Positions 33,050-43,825 of a stretch of DNA of 64,000 nt are shown here, piece by piece. The stretch lies in the NCBI GenBank assembly GCA_928212115.1, contig CAKMRJ010005634.1, positions 184,073,059-184,137,058 on the forward strand. Reading direction: 5' to 3'. The notes under the pieces are model-generated. The model saw only the letters and a program-made list of their open reading frames with translations. It ran no database searches and was not told the DNA's origin. This DNA is from Lactuca virosa. Lineage: Eukaryota; Streptophyta; Magnoliopsida; Asterales; Asteraceae. Every line of letters starts with the position of its first letter. The first letter of the stretch is position 1. A program made the position numbers and the translations under genes.

Positions 33050-33560
33050 ATATGCTTAATGAACTATTATATATAGGTAGTGCATAGTTTCCCATATATC
33101 ACAAAGACAATATATCTACATAAATGGTCTCTTATTTTATATAGTGCAATATTTCCTGCTAAAAAAAGAGAATGGAATGAAATGAAGCAAATTATGTAGC
33201 AATATAGAACTACTTTCTTTCACTCTGATTCATTTGATAAATATCGAATCTAATATGCATAGCATGGCATCCCATGCTTGTCGTAGTAGTATTGGTGTGA
33301 AATAACATGTACTCGTGCCACCGTGGGTTTTACGGCCATGAGTTTCTTCTCCTCCACCAGACCAACACTAATTAGCTCTGTCTATATAACCCACTTCCTT
33401 AGCAAGGTTGTTAGTTCTACTTAGTCAACATCTTCATCGGTCACAACGAAGTAACAACGATTTAGGTTTTATCTGAACCAACAAAAGATGTTGATTTAAC
33501 ACATGTTCATCAATTTTCATAACATGATTTATTCAAGTAATTCAACCAGTTCCAATTGAG
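33050..33560 (-). pseudogene. Decayed copy of the HIPP-like gene (last exon and 3' flank)
   Basis: Closely follows 52720-53220 in order. The minus strand reads LVEEKKLMAVKPTVAR and HQYYYDKHGMPCYAY before a stop at about 33252, matching VEEKKPDA..NPTVAS and YQYYYGMYGMPYYEY of the intact gene. The upstream part of the exon carries stops and small indels. Similarity extends into the 3' flank, so it is a genomic duplication and not a retrocopy; intron sequence upstream of the exon is also partly shared. Confidence 0.75.
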
Positions 33561-33632
33561 GTTAATATTTTGGTCGTAAAAGTGAAATTAGGCAATTTAT
33601 ATGGAAAACTAAACTGTTGTAAATTAGGATAC

Positions 33633-33635
<3 letters not shown>

Positions 33636-33700
<65 letters not shown>
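33636..33700. repeat. (TA)n microsatellite
   Basis: About 65 bases of TA with one phase slip at 33673. Confidence 0.95.
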
Positions 33701-33701
<1 letters not shown>

Positions 33702-33789
33702 ACAACTATTAAATCCTATAATTTAGGAAACTTGATAATTATCATTAATTAAATTTGAACTCCAATATATTAGGTATCGAACAAATTTC

Positions 33790-34142
33790 AAGCGTCATCA
33801 TCGATCTTAATATCTTTCATCTTCATCTTCCTTGTTTAAATCTTCGTCTTCGCTTGTACTGTTTTATTCCTTCCACGACGAACAATTTTCAGGTGATTCA
33901 AGAAAGCCTAAAACTTCAAACAAGGTAAAACTAATAGATGTATATGTTAAAGTGTTTTGCGATTCTTATAGAATGCATAATGTGAATGAACTATATGTTT
34001 TGTTAGTTAATTAATGCATGCCAACTAGTGCAGCACATATGTATTTGAAGCTGGATATATTGCAGAAAGAAATACTAATTGATGAGGCAATGGAACTAAA
34101 AAAGAGTATATCAAAGGACATACACCAGAAAAATGTTAAAAC
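33790..34142 (+). pseudogene. Possible host exons interrupted by the copia element
   Basis: Open text EQFSGDSRKPKTSNK ends at a donor-like AAG|GTAAAACT (about 33924). An acceptor-like TATTGCAG (about 34066) is followed by KEILIDEAMELKKSISKD and IHQKNVK up to the LTR at 34143. Right of the element (38800) a Lys/Glu-rich text KEQVVEKVKEAKDGT continues to a stop near 38895. I do not recognise the protein. It may equally be an unrelated open stretch. Confidence 0.3.
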
Positions 34143-34582
34143 TGTTGAGTCATAATTTGTGGTTTATACTTTGATTTTCATAAGCTATTAGAGTTCTCGG
34201 TCTAGGACCGAAAACACCATGTTTTGGTGTTGTTTGGACCGAAATCACATGTGATTTCGGTTAGGCTTAATATTGTCTTGTTTGGGTTTTGGGTTGGGCC
34301 TTTGTCATTAGGTATAGGTATATATAGTGTTATTTTACCCTTATAAAGTGAGAGTGATGATTTTGAGGGTTGCCATAAGCCAAGAACACGTTCAAGAGAG
34401 AAACAGAGAGAAAACCAAGTGTAATCGTGAATCTTATGTACCCGACTATTCATCTATAATAGTGTGCATTGAAGATTAATCATCTTGTTCTTATTCCATA
34501 TTACATCTTGCATCATTCACTAGATTGGGATTCCGCACCATCATAATCACTCTGATTAATACATAGCGATTTGGGACTTACA
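34143..34582 (+). repeat. 5' LTR of the copia derivative
   Basis: TGTTGAGTCAT to GGGACTTACA, 440 bp. TATATATAG near 34319 is a likely TATA box. Partner 38358-38799. Confidence 0.88.
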
Positions 34583-34584
34583 AT

Positions 34585-34597
34585 TGGTATCATAGCT
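34585..34597 (+). promoter_or_regulatory. Primer-binding site of the copia derivative
   Basis: TTGGTATCATAGC right after the LTR; one base off TGGTATCAGAGC. Confidence 0.75.
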
Positions 34598-34779
34598 AAA
34601 GATTGGTATTAATCGGTCATTGCAAACGGTTTTTTTTGGATTTTCGGGTGTATTTGATTTATTTTTGACGAAATATTGGCTTTTTGTTCCTCGTGTTCTT
34701 CATATTTTTGAGTTTTTGATCGATTTTAGCTTAAAAATTAGAAAATTTCGTGTTTTTGTCGATTTTTGCAAGATCTTCA

Positions 34780-35260
34780 GTCACAATCTTCGGAGTCTTC
34801 GGCGGCAGCCTCGTTCTCGGTTAGGATTTCAGCAGTTTTCGGCGGCTGCGAGGGTTTTCGGTTAGGTCAGCAGCGATTTTGGTTAGGGCGCGTGTCCTCA
34901 GTCAGGCTCTCGGTCCGTAACCTCGTTCTCGGTCCTCGTATTCGGTCAGCGCTTTCGATCTACGATTGCGGTGCGAGATCTTGGTCAGACTTCTCGGTAT
35001 TCAGGGTTCTCGGTCCGAGACTTCGGCCTCGCGATTTTGGTTGTGTTTTCAGATTTTCAAGATTTCGGTCAAGAGGCCTCAAATTCTCGGTCTAAAACTT
35101 AGTTTTTGGTCCAAAAGCCACGTTTTCAATCAAATAACCTCGTTTTTGGGTCCTATAGCTTCGTATTTGGTCAAAAAGCCACGTATTCAGTCAAATACCC
35201 TCGTTTTTAGTCTAGAAACCTTCGTTTTCGGCCTAGAAACTTTTGTTTTTTGACAAGGTT
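34780..35260 (+). repeat. Leader made of degenerate repeats around CTCGGT / CTCGTTTTTGGTC
   Basis: TCTCGGT(C/T), CTTCGG and then CCTCGTTTTTGG, AAAAGCCACGT(T/A)TTCA.TCAAATA recur every 15-40 bp. The frames across it are repeat artefacts without protein similarity. Confidence 0.6.
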
Positions 35261-35411
35261 ATTTATTTTTTGGACTAAAAGTTTGACTTTCAAGTTTGAC
35301 TTTGAATTTTGATTTTCAAGTTTGACTTTCAAGGATTGAGGTCAAAGGGCATTTATCCTAGTTTTTTCAGGTCAAAAACAAATTACTAAATCATATTCAT
35401 TTTGGTAAATT

Positions 35412-36148
35412 ATGAGTTCTTACAACAACAGAAAAGAGGTAAATGAAGCTTCATGCTCTCAGTCCTGTGAAGCTAAAATTAAACATTATCGTGATCAACA
35501 TGAGTTATTAATTAGGGAAATAGAGGACCTTAAATATGAACAATATACTATCAGAAAGGCCCAAACCAAAGATCTAAAAAGAATTAAGGTAGAATACAAC
35601 ACTAAATGTGAACACTATGATTACGCTAAAGAGGAGATTGTGAAGTTAAAAAGCCGAACTTGATGTATTAAAAGCTAAATATAAAGATGTTGAATTTAAC
35701 TTTTAAGAAATTTGACGTGTCAAGTAAGAAAGTTGAGTCCATGATAGAAAAACAATTAAAATTTAAAGATAATCAGAATAATGGTCTAGGGTATCACAAT
35801 GTTCCACCTCCCTTCAATGATAACTATACCCCGCCCCTTGAAACCAATGAGGTAGAGATATATGTTCAGTTTGGTCAACCCCCTGTACCAAATTTAGTTA
35901 AGACTGAGCAATCCGGTCCAACTGAGAATATTGAGGTGAGCGATACCAAGGCTTCTACTTCATGTGCAGGTAAAGTAGTGGAAGATGAGAACAAGGAGAA
36001 CAAAAATAATTCTAGTTCTTTTAATTCTGTTGATTGTCTAACCAATGTCTCTTTGAACTCTGAAGATGTTGCTTCTAATTCTGTTACTTCTAATAAACCT
36101 ACTGTTGGTAAATACAGGCCACCAAAACAAGAGAAACAGACTGGTTGA
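35412..36148 (+). pseudogene. Copia gag C-terminal-like region
   Basis: Two frames, 35412-35663 (83 codons) and 35687-36148 (153 codons), broken by a frameshift near 35665. The first is coiled-coil-like (HELLIREIEDLKYEQ). The second has VESMIEKQLKFKDNQNNGLG and NVPPPFNDNYTPP. From memory, long gag proteins of Asteraceae copia elements have this order (coiled coil, then S.I..Q..K..GLGY, then PPP). The knuckles that should follow are absent; a solo LTR interrupts right after. Confidence 0.5.
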
Positions 36149-36153
36149 TGTAA

Positions 36154-36625
36154 TGTGCTTGTGGGAACAATCAGAGACAAGGCATGGGCACGCTTCCAGG
36201 GACAGGCAGAAACAACTTCTTACACTTATATAGTGTAGAATTCCAAGAGTCATATGTAAACCCTACTTCTTACACTTAGGCTTATGATCCAATAACTCAT
36301 ATGGACTAACTCTTCATGGGCTCTCACATAAACTTAGTCCATAATGGATCAATAGCCCAAACCATATGTATCACTGATTTACATAATTAGTCCCCGTTAA
36401 TTTAATTAGTCTCTTTTGATCACTAAATTAATTCCAAACTAATCCTTGATCAATACTAATTAAATAATATGATTTCTCAATTAATATATTATACTCACAA
36501 ATAACCTTTTTCTCAAATATCCATCCTATCAAATTACTCTAGTGAATGCTACCTAAAAGGAACATGCTACTCTCGGGTCAAATACATACCAATTATAGTA
36601 GTGGGCTTAGACACCTAATCCAACA
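36154..36625 (-). mobile_element. Solo copia LTR in the copia derivative
   Basis: Minus strand TGTTGGATTAGG to AAGCACA, 472 bp, flanked by TGTAA and TGTTA (4 of 5). Its first 250 bp match the LTRs at 8665-9449, 15813-16595 and 47648-48491, including GATCAAAAGAGACTAATTAA. It has a TATATAAG box near 36225. Confidence 0.7.
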
Positions 36626-38357
36626 TGTTAGTCATACGTTGTCCCTCTACGTGATTGGAAGACATCCGGCATGGGATACAACATATACATCTCTATATCT
36701 ATCTTATCTATAAAATAATTGAGCACTCACCTAAAGTAAAGAGCTCTTTGGAATTCCTTGATTGCTATGGTATGCCGTGAACTGGGGAACACGTTCTACT
36801 GAGCTTAAAATTTAATTGGTTCATGATTAAAGGTTGACTATAGATCTCACTGCTGAATTTAAGTGGACAACAATATCCTTGGTCGTCGTCAGCAAAATGG
36901 TCTATTTAGGAATATAATCACAATGTCTTGTCATTTATAGTCTGTCCCACTTGTCAATATCCTTTGTGTTTAAGTGGACCACAATATTGGTGATTGACCA
37001 GAGCTAAACATGCAGGTGTGTAATGATAAGCGATATTGAATTGCTTGACAACTTTGATCCCAAATAGTTTTAAATTTAGTTTTTATTTTTGTTTTTGTTA
37101 AATTTGTTCATATTTTTCCTCTATGCACAAATTTAGGGGGAGAATTAAAAAAAATCAAACAAAATCATAAAAGTCATAAAATTTAAAAATCCAAAAATAT
37201 ATTTATTTTTGTTTTTATTTCTTTTTGAAAAAAATCAAAAATCCAAAAATATTTTATTTTGAGTGTATTTTTAATTTTATTTTTATTTCTTCGTTATTTC
37301 TATTGTGTGCTAAGTTTATTTTTACTTTTATTTTTTATCTCAAAATTTTATTTGTCTTAAAAAGCGAATTCTAAAGGAATAAGAGACTCAAGGAGAATTC
37401 AAAAAGAAGAAGAGATTCAAGGAGACTGTATCGGAATTTGCTGAGCAAGGAGAAGAAACTTGGAAAAGAGTTGATGGTCATTACACTTCACTCTATTTTC
37501 ACAAGAAATTGAAGGATTGAAATTGTACAAATTGTTAGTTAGGCAGTATCTTTCTAAGATCTGTCGTATTTAAGGAATTAAAAGTCTGAAACTGTACTGA
37601 TGACATGGCACCATGGCGATGCACCTCGCAAGGCACAATTATCACTGAACGTCTCGCCAAGGGCAACTTAACTTGTTAACTTGAAAAACTGTATTGAGAT
37701 CTTTTGATCTAGGATATACAGGGGCTAATATCAAAAAGGCCATGAGTAGTTCTCTGATACTCAACAAATCGCAGTGAGTTCCTTTGCGTTCACACAGATA
37801 CTGCGAGTAGTCTCTTTCTAAGCCAAGGCTAGGTCCTTGAACAACTGTGGTGAGAAGGGCTCTTATATCTATGTGATCCACAGGGACTTTTTAGTCATGG
37901 TTACCTTTCAAGACGCATCTGTGATCGAGAAAGAACACTCATTCGGAGGAACAAGAAGTGAAGATTATCTTTCAACACACAATCTTTCAACCCCATAAGC
38001 AAGGTGAAGTTGTACTTGAATTTATGTGACAGATTGCATTGAAGCCTCCTCAATCAATTTGCTGCTATCTATGAACTTGCTGAAGTGATCCAAAAGAACT
38101 GGTCTATCTGTAATTATTTTCTCTAAAGTGTTTCAAAGCTGAAAGTGCTGATTTTCAAGAACCTTTACAAGAAGCCTCTACACCTAATACGCATTCAAGG
38201 TCAAATCTTTGAAGGAAGTCCAACTGTTCAAGATAAAGTCATTCATGTAGAAATTCATATATTCATCTAGAAGTTGTGAAGAAATCGATGATTAAAGCTG
38301 AAGTCAAGAACGAAGAGAAGATTGAAAAGAAAACAAAGATATAAACCAAGGGGGGAT
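36626..38357 (+). other. 3' internal part of the copia derivative, no pol
   Basis: Holds a poly-T/A stretch (37060-37340) with GGGGGAGAATT-like text at 37135, then low-complexity sequence with AAGAAG runs, and the polypurine tract CCAAGGGGGGATT just before the LTR. No coding is supported. Confidence 0.5.
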
Positions 38358-38799
38358 TGTTAGGTCATAAATTGTGGTTTATACTTTGCTTTTCATAAGC
38401 TATTAGAGTTCTCAGTCTAGGACCGTAAACACCATGTTTTGGTGTTGTTTGGACTGAAATCACAAGTGATTTTGGTTAGGCTTAATATTGTCTTGTTTGA
38501 GTTTTGGGCTAAGCCTTTGTTATTAGGTCTAGGTATATATATAGTGTTATTTTACCCTTGTAAAGTGAGAGGGATGTTTTTGAGGGTTGCCATAAGCCAA
38601 GAACACGTTCAAGAGAGAAACAGAGAGAAAACTAAGTGTAATCGTGAATCTTATGTACCCGACTATTCATCTATAATAGTGTGCATTGAAGATTAATCAT
38701 CTTGTTCTCATTTCATACTACATCTTGCATCATTCACTAGATTGGGATTTCGTACAATCATAATGAAACTGATTGATACATAGCGATTTGGGGCTTACA
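38358..38799 (+). repeat. 3' LTR of the copia derivative
   Basis: TGTTAGGTCAT to GGGGCTTACA, 442 bp, differing from the 5' LTR at scattered sites and short indels. Confidence 0.88.
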
Positions 38800-39264
38800 A
38801 AAAGAACAAGTCGTTGAAAAGGTTAAAGAGGCCAAAGATGGTACCATTGGAAATTCGGATTATAAAAATAGTATTTTTCAAAGTTTTTTTATTTAATGGT
38901 TTTGATTGTTGAAACTATTAGAATGATTATTTTGCTTCTGTCATGCGTTTAAAAGTATTACTTAGAATGGGAATATGATTTTTTATGCAAATTAGTGCTT
39001 GAAGGAGAAAATACAGTCCATTGATATGGCTTCTTAATTTTGTGATTTTAAGAATATTTGACAAAAAAATTAGTCTACAAAGATGGTAAAATGTTGGAGC
39101 TTGAAACAATTTCATTCATGAATTGGTAGACCTAGAAGCTTAAAATGTTCTCTTGTAACATTTAAAAATATACACATCTTTAAAGAAAATATTTGTAATT
39201 TATTATTTTTTTTGTTTCATTGATTTCCTCTAAACTAATTTTGTTGTGCAGGATGAAAAAAGTC

Positions 39265-40845
39265 ATTTGCATACATAGGAGAACCTTAAAGATCGTGTGT
39301 CCTTGTATGAATCTACTGATCAATTATCCTCATTCTGTAAGAATTTATCAATTATGCTCATTCCTTAAGAATGAACATTTTTTTCAAAATGCTCATTCCA
39401 AATTTGTGAATTGGATCATGAGAAAAGTTGATTTTTCTATGAATAAACTTTTTTTCTTAATTAAAAAATATTTAACCTTGGTAGCAGCTATTCTAACTTT
39501 TTCTCTTTCTTGTTTATAGGAGGGAAACAAAAGTTTTAATTGAATTATTTGTCGGTTTCAGTTCAATTCTACAGAGGTAAGATACAGACATGGGAAAACC
39601 ATCAAAAAGCAAAGACGGATTCTTCAAGAATCACGACATATTCTTAAGGAATGTAGTATATATTATAAGATTTTTTGTATATTCTGTAAGAATGATGACA
39701 TATTCTGGAAGAATGCAGAATAAAAGGTTGTCTATATTCTTCAAAATGTTTTATATACATTCTTGTTTATTGTTATAAAAATGGTTATTCTATGTTATAA
39801 GAATGGTTCTCATTTTATAATATATATTATTGATTATATTGCAATACATATATCTTAAAGAATGATATGTTATTGTCTAATATATGGATGTATAATCTTT
39901 AAGAATGTTAATTCTAAAAAAAAAACTTTTTGAATAAAACCATATTCTTTAAGAATGAAAGAATGAAAATATATGTTCATGTATATATGCATATTAAATG
40001 ATAAGATGTTCTTAAAAAATATGATTTAATTAAAATTTTTTAACTAAAAATAATATTTGCATACATAGGAGGACCTTAAAGATGGTTTGTTCTTGTATGA
40101 ATCTAATGATCAATTATCCTCATTCTTTAAGAATTGATTAATTATGCTCATTCCGTAAGAATGAACATTTTTTTCAAAATGCTCATTCCAAATTTGTGAA
40201 TTGGATCACGAGAAAAGTTGATTTTTCTATGAATAAACTTTTTTCCTAATTAAAAAATATTTAACCTTGGTAGCAACTATTCTAACTTTTTCTCTTTCTT
40301 GTTTATAGGAAGGAAACAAAAGTTTTAATTGAATTATTTGTTGGTTTCAGTTCAATTGTGCAGAGGTAAGATACAGACATGGGAAAACCATCAAAAAGCA
40401 AAGACGGATTCTTCAAGAATCACGATATATTCTTAAGGAATGTAGTATATATTATAAGATTTTTTGTATATTCTATAAGAATGATGACATATTCTGAAAG
40501 AATGCAGAATAAAAGGTTGTCTATATTCTTCAAAATGTTTTATATACATTCTTGTTTATTGTTATAAAAATGGTTGTTTTTTGTTATAAGAATGGTTCTC
40601 ATTTTATAATATATATTATTGATTATATTGTAATACATAAATCTTAAAGAATGATATGTTATTGTCTAATATATGCATGTATATTCTTTAAGAATGTTAA
40701 TTCTAAAAAAAAACTTTTTGAATAAAACCATATTCTTTAAGAATGAAAGAATGAAAATATATGTTCATGTATATATGTATATTGAATGATAACATGTTCT
40801 TAAAACATATGATTTAATTTAAATTTTTTGAACCAAAAATAATAT
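39265..40845. repeat. Tandem duplication of a 790-bp unit rich in ATTCTT..AAGAAT palindromes
   Basis: 39265-40054 and 40055-40845 match along their length. Each unit contains a 62-codon frame (39590 and 40379) that is the same in both except two residues, and many short palindromes such as ATTCTTTAAGAAT and ATTCCTTAAGAAT. TTTATAG|GA and ACAGAG|GTAAGA resemble splice sites, so the unit may derive from a gene, but I recognise no protein. Confidence 0.85.
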
Positions 40846-41083
40846 TTGATATTTTTTATTAATTACATTGACTTTAGTTGCCAAAAATATAGGTAATTTA
40901 TATTTCTCTCTCCTAATAAAATATCATATTTTCCATTATAATTAATTAAGTGTAATTATATAGTAAGTGGTAGTTCATGTTAATAACATGCACCCTAAGA
41001 TCATATCCTTTCATTTTCTTTAATCTAATGGCTAGAATTTGGTCATACATTCACACAATACTTATAATCCACATTTAATCCTA

Positions 41084-41089
<6 letters not shown>

Positions 41090-41140
<51 letters not shown>
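41090..41140. repeat. (AT)n microsatellite
   Basis: About 51 bases of AT dinucleotides. Confidence 0.95.
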
Positions 41141-41143
<3 letters not shown>

Positions 41144-43557
41144 AACATGAGAATGTGAAAAAAGTAATAAATAACTAGATATTATTTTGCTCAAAATGGA
41201 ATTAAACGTAAATTAATAAATTAAGTCATAACCCTAGTATTTGGCCAAGCTTTGACTTCACTAACTTGAACTTGGACCTTATTAAGAGGAATCTTGCTAA
41301 AGAAGGAATCTTTGTGTAAATATAAAAGTTAATAGTATTTCCTAGTTAAATGGTGGGCATAGAATAAAGCTATAAAATAGAGGAATTATTCTATCCAATT
41401 ATCCAAACTTTTGAAATTAGATCACCGCTCTTCTCTTCCCTCTTCATTTGAATGTATTCACTTGCATCAAACCCTCCCTAATGGTGAATTTGAGGGACTA
41501 GTTTTGCCAAATAGTAAACTTCCTTACTAGTTTTGACATAGTTAATGACCAATTAACTAAAAAGGAGGATTATTGGGGCCTATGTGTGAAAAATAGAATT
41601 TCTATAAACTAGTGGTTTAAACCCTGTAAAAATTGTGAAGAATTAAACTTAGGAGGACCAAATACGCAAAATGACCAAGGATGTAACTAGTTGAGGAGTT
41701 CTTCCCCATTTGAAGAGGGAATAACATGTCTGAGAGGAAAGAGTGAGAAAAATGATGATTCTATGGAGCAAAGGAAGATCTAGAGTGTTTATTGAGAAAT
41801 CCAGCTTGGATTTGAAGATAGGAAGCAACATCAAGCTTAGGAGGTATAATTTACCTTCCGCTTATGTAAAATTTGAACCTAGGGTTTGAGGTTGAAGCCT
41901 AAATTCACTTATGCTGATTAATTTGATGAATTATATTATAGATTTGTAGTGGATTGTAGTTCCGTCTTATTCTTTGGAAACAACAAGAGTCTTATCCATA
42001 AATAATAATAGCTAGAAACAACCCAGCAGTTTAGCTATTTGGATTCCCTTTCTTCATTAAACCAAACCCAAATTGGTTTGATGGAGAACTGATTGAGGTT
42101 TCCAGCTACATTCTCCATTAATGTTGGCATTCTTTAGCTATGGATTTAAATGAGTTTTGGATGTTTGTATTACTCTCTAGATCACCATGAGATTTCCACT
42201 TCATCCTTGAATGGTTGCAATCCATCATCGATGATGGAAATGAGGAATTCAAGTTTTAGCTTCATGTTAAGTTGTACCTTGGTTATGATGAGTTTACTTT
42301 AGCCACTATTCATAATTATGGAGTCGATTATATAATTAGTAAGTGTTTGGTTGATTGAACTAATGACTTAAATGACTCAAATAATATGTTATGTGATTTG
42401 TATTGTTGATAAATCATTATCGTAATGAATGAATGAAATACTTGATGCAATCTCAATTAGATCAAGCTTAGAGGAATTTCATGGATAAAATACCCAATTA
42501 CGTTCCATGAATTCTAATGGCTAAGCTTCAAGACTTAGTTGAATTTTTATGAATGATTAGTAAGGGAATTACGAATGGAATAATAGCTTAGATGAAACAT
42601 TGTTGATGAACTTGTGATTAGGAACTATTGAGACCTTTATTGGTGTTGTGATGTTCTTAGAGCATCCTTAAAGGTTATTTCACCTTTAATGGTCTTAATG
42701 AATTAGTCATGACGAAATTAAGAGTTCAATGAGTATTAGTAATGTTAAAACACCTATTTAAGCCATTAATACTCTATGGTAAAAAATTTATGAAGAGCGG
42801 AATCAAAATGAAAAATTTGGATGAATGAAATGGAGTTTTAGCACAAAATGTGTATGCAACATGGGACGCAGAATCGTTACATGGGCTCATTACATGTCTA
42901 TGTAATGCCAAGACAAAATATAACATGGGTCATGTAGTCTTCTGAATAGGAAAAATGTGATCTTAAGTTTGGCACATCCTTTTTGCATTTTGTTTCTTTT
43001 AACACTTCGTAATATAGGTGAAATTAGATGATTAAAGTATAAAAATGAGTTTGCAAGAAGTCCTAGATACAACACCACACACTAGGTCCTATTTGAAAAT
43101 CAATCTTAAGAAAATCATTTGTGAAAATTTCCCTAAAATCCAGAGCTTTTGTTTGTGGAATATAATTTTGTCCCCAAATAGTAAATTTAAATTTAATTTG
43201 AAAACTGGTGAGGTTGTTAACCATAAACATATATCAACATTTAAAGCTCACCACAAAAACTTTGGCCTTCTCAAAATCCAAGCTAAAGTCTTTTACCCCT
43301 TGACTCTATCTTCAACCGGAGCATATGTCAAAATAGATTTGGCAAGGTATTTGCCTAGTGAGAATACTCGGTGTGGATTCATGTTGAGTAATAAGATAAC
43401 ATTCTAACTTACTCAAATCGGCCTCCAAAAAATCATTTTTGTTTAAAAGTCATTTATAAAATGTAGGTATTTTATTAGCCAAAGTTTATCAAACACTATT
43501 TAAACATATAAGAATTTAAAGGCCCAAAATTTTTATAAAATTATTTTAAAAAAAGTT
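41141..43557. other. A+T-rich stretch; one unrecognised 120-codon ORF
   Basis: No family recognised. The plus ORF 43045-43407 (starts MSLQEVLDTTPHTRS, Lys/Ile-rich) has no motif I know and A+T-driven composition, so I do not call it a gene. AAGCTTAGGAGGTA near 41835 and the general style resemble retroelement noncoding DNA. Confidence 0.4.
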
Positions 43558-43825
43558 GGGATTTAATAAGCCAGATAAAGTTAAACAATACCATTTCAAG
43601 TATTATGGATTTAATAACCTAAATCAAGTTAAGCATACCATTTCAAATAGTTGGGATTTAATTAGCCAAATCAAGTTACAAAATACCATCTCAAATACTT
43701 AGGATTTAATGACCCAAATCAAGTTAAAATTCCATTTCAAATAGTTGGGATGTAATGACCCAAATCAAGTTAAAGAATACCATTTCAAATAGTTGGTATT
43801 TAATGACCCACAAAATAATTCACAA
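43558..43825. repeat. 47-bp tandem repeat, about 5.5 copies
   Basis: Units start CCATTTCAA(A/G) at 43591, 43638, 43686, 43732 and 43780 (spacing 46-48) and carry GGATTTAAT.ACCCAAATCAAG. Diverged. Confidence 0.9.

Larger units (their letters stand above)
34143..38799 (+). mobile_element. Copia-type derivative with two LTRs, plus strand
   Basis: 4.66 kb: 5' LTR 34143-34582, PBS 34585-34597, leader, gag-like region 35412-36148, no pol, polypurine tract about 38346-38357, 3' LTR 38358-38799. Flanks are AAAAC and AAAAG, four of five alike. With no protease, integrase or RT it would depend on another element. The LTRs are very alike, so it is younger than its surroundings. Confidence 0.8.

Noticed and set aside
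34620..35253. 81-109-codon ORFs after the PBS
   Set aside because: Products of the degenerate leader repeat, in three overlapping frames without protein similarity.
39590..40567. Two near-identical 62-codon ORFs as a gene pair
   Set aside because: They repeat only because the whole 790-bp unit is duplicated; no homologous protein, no codon bias.
43045..43407. 120-codon ORF as a hypothetical gene
   Set aside because: A+T-driven composition, no motif, no promoter or splice context that I can support.
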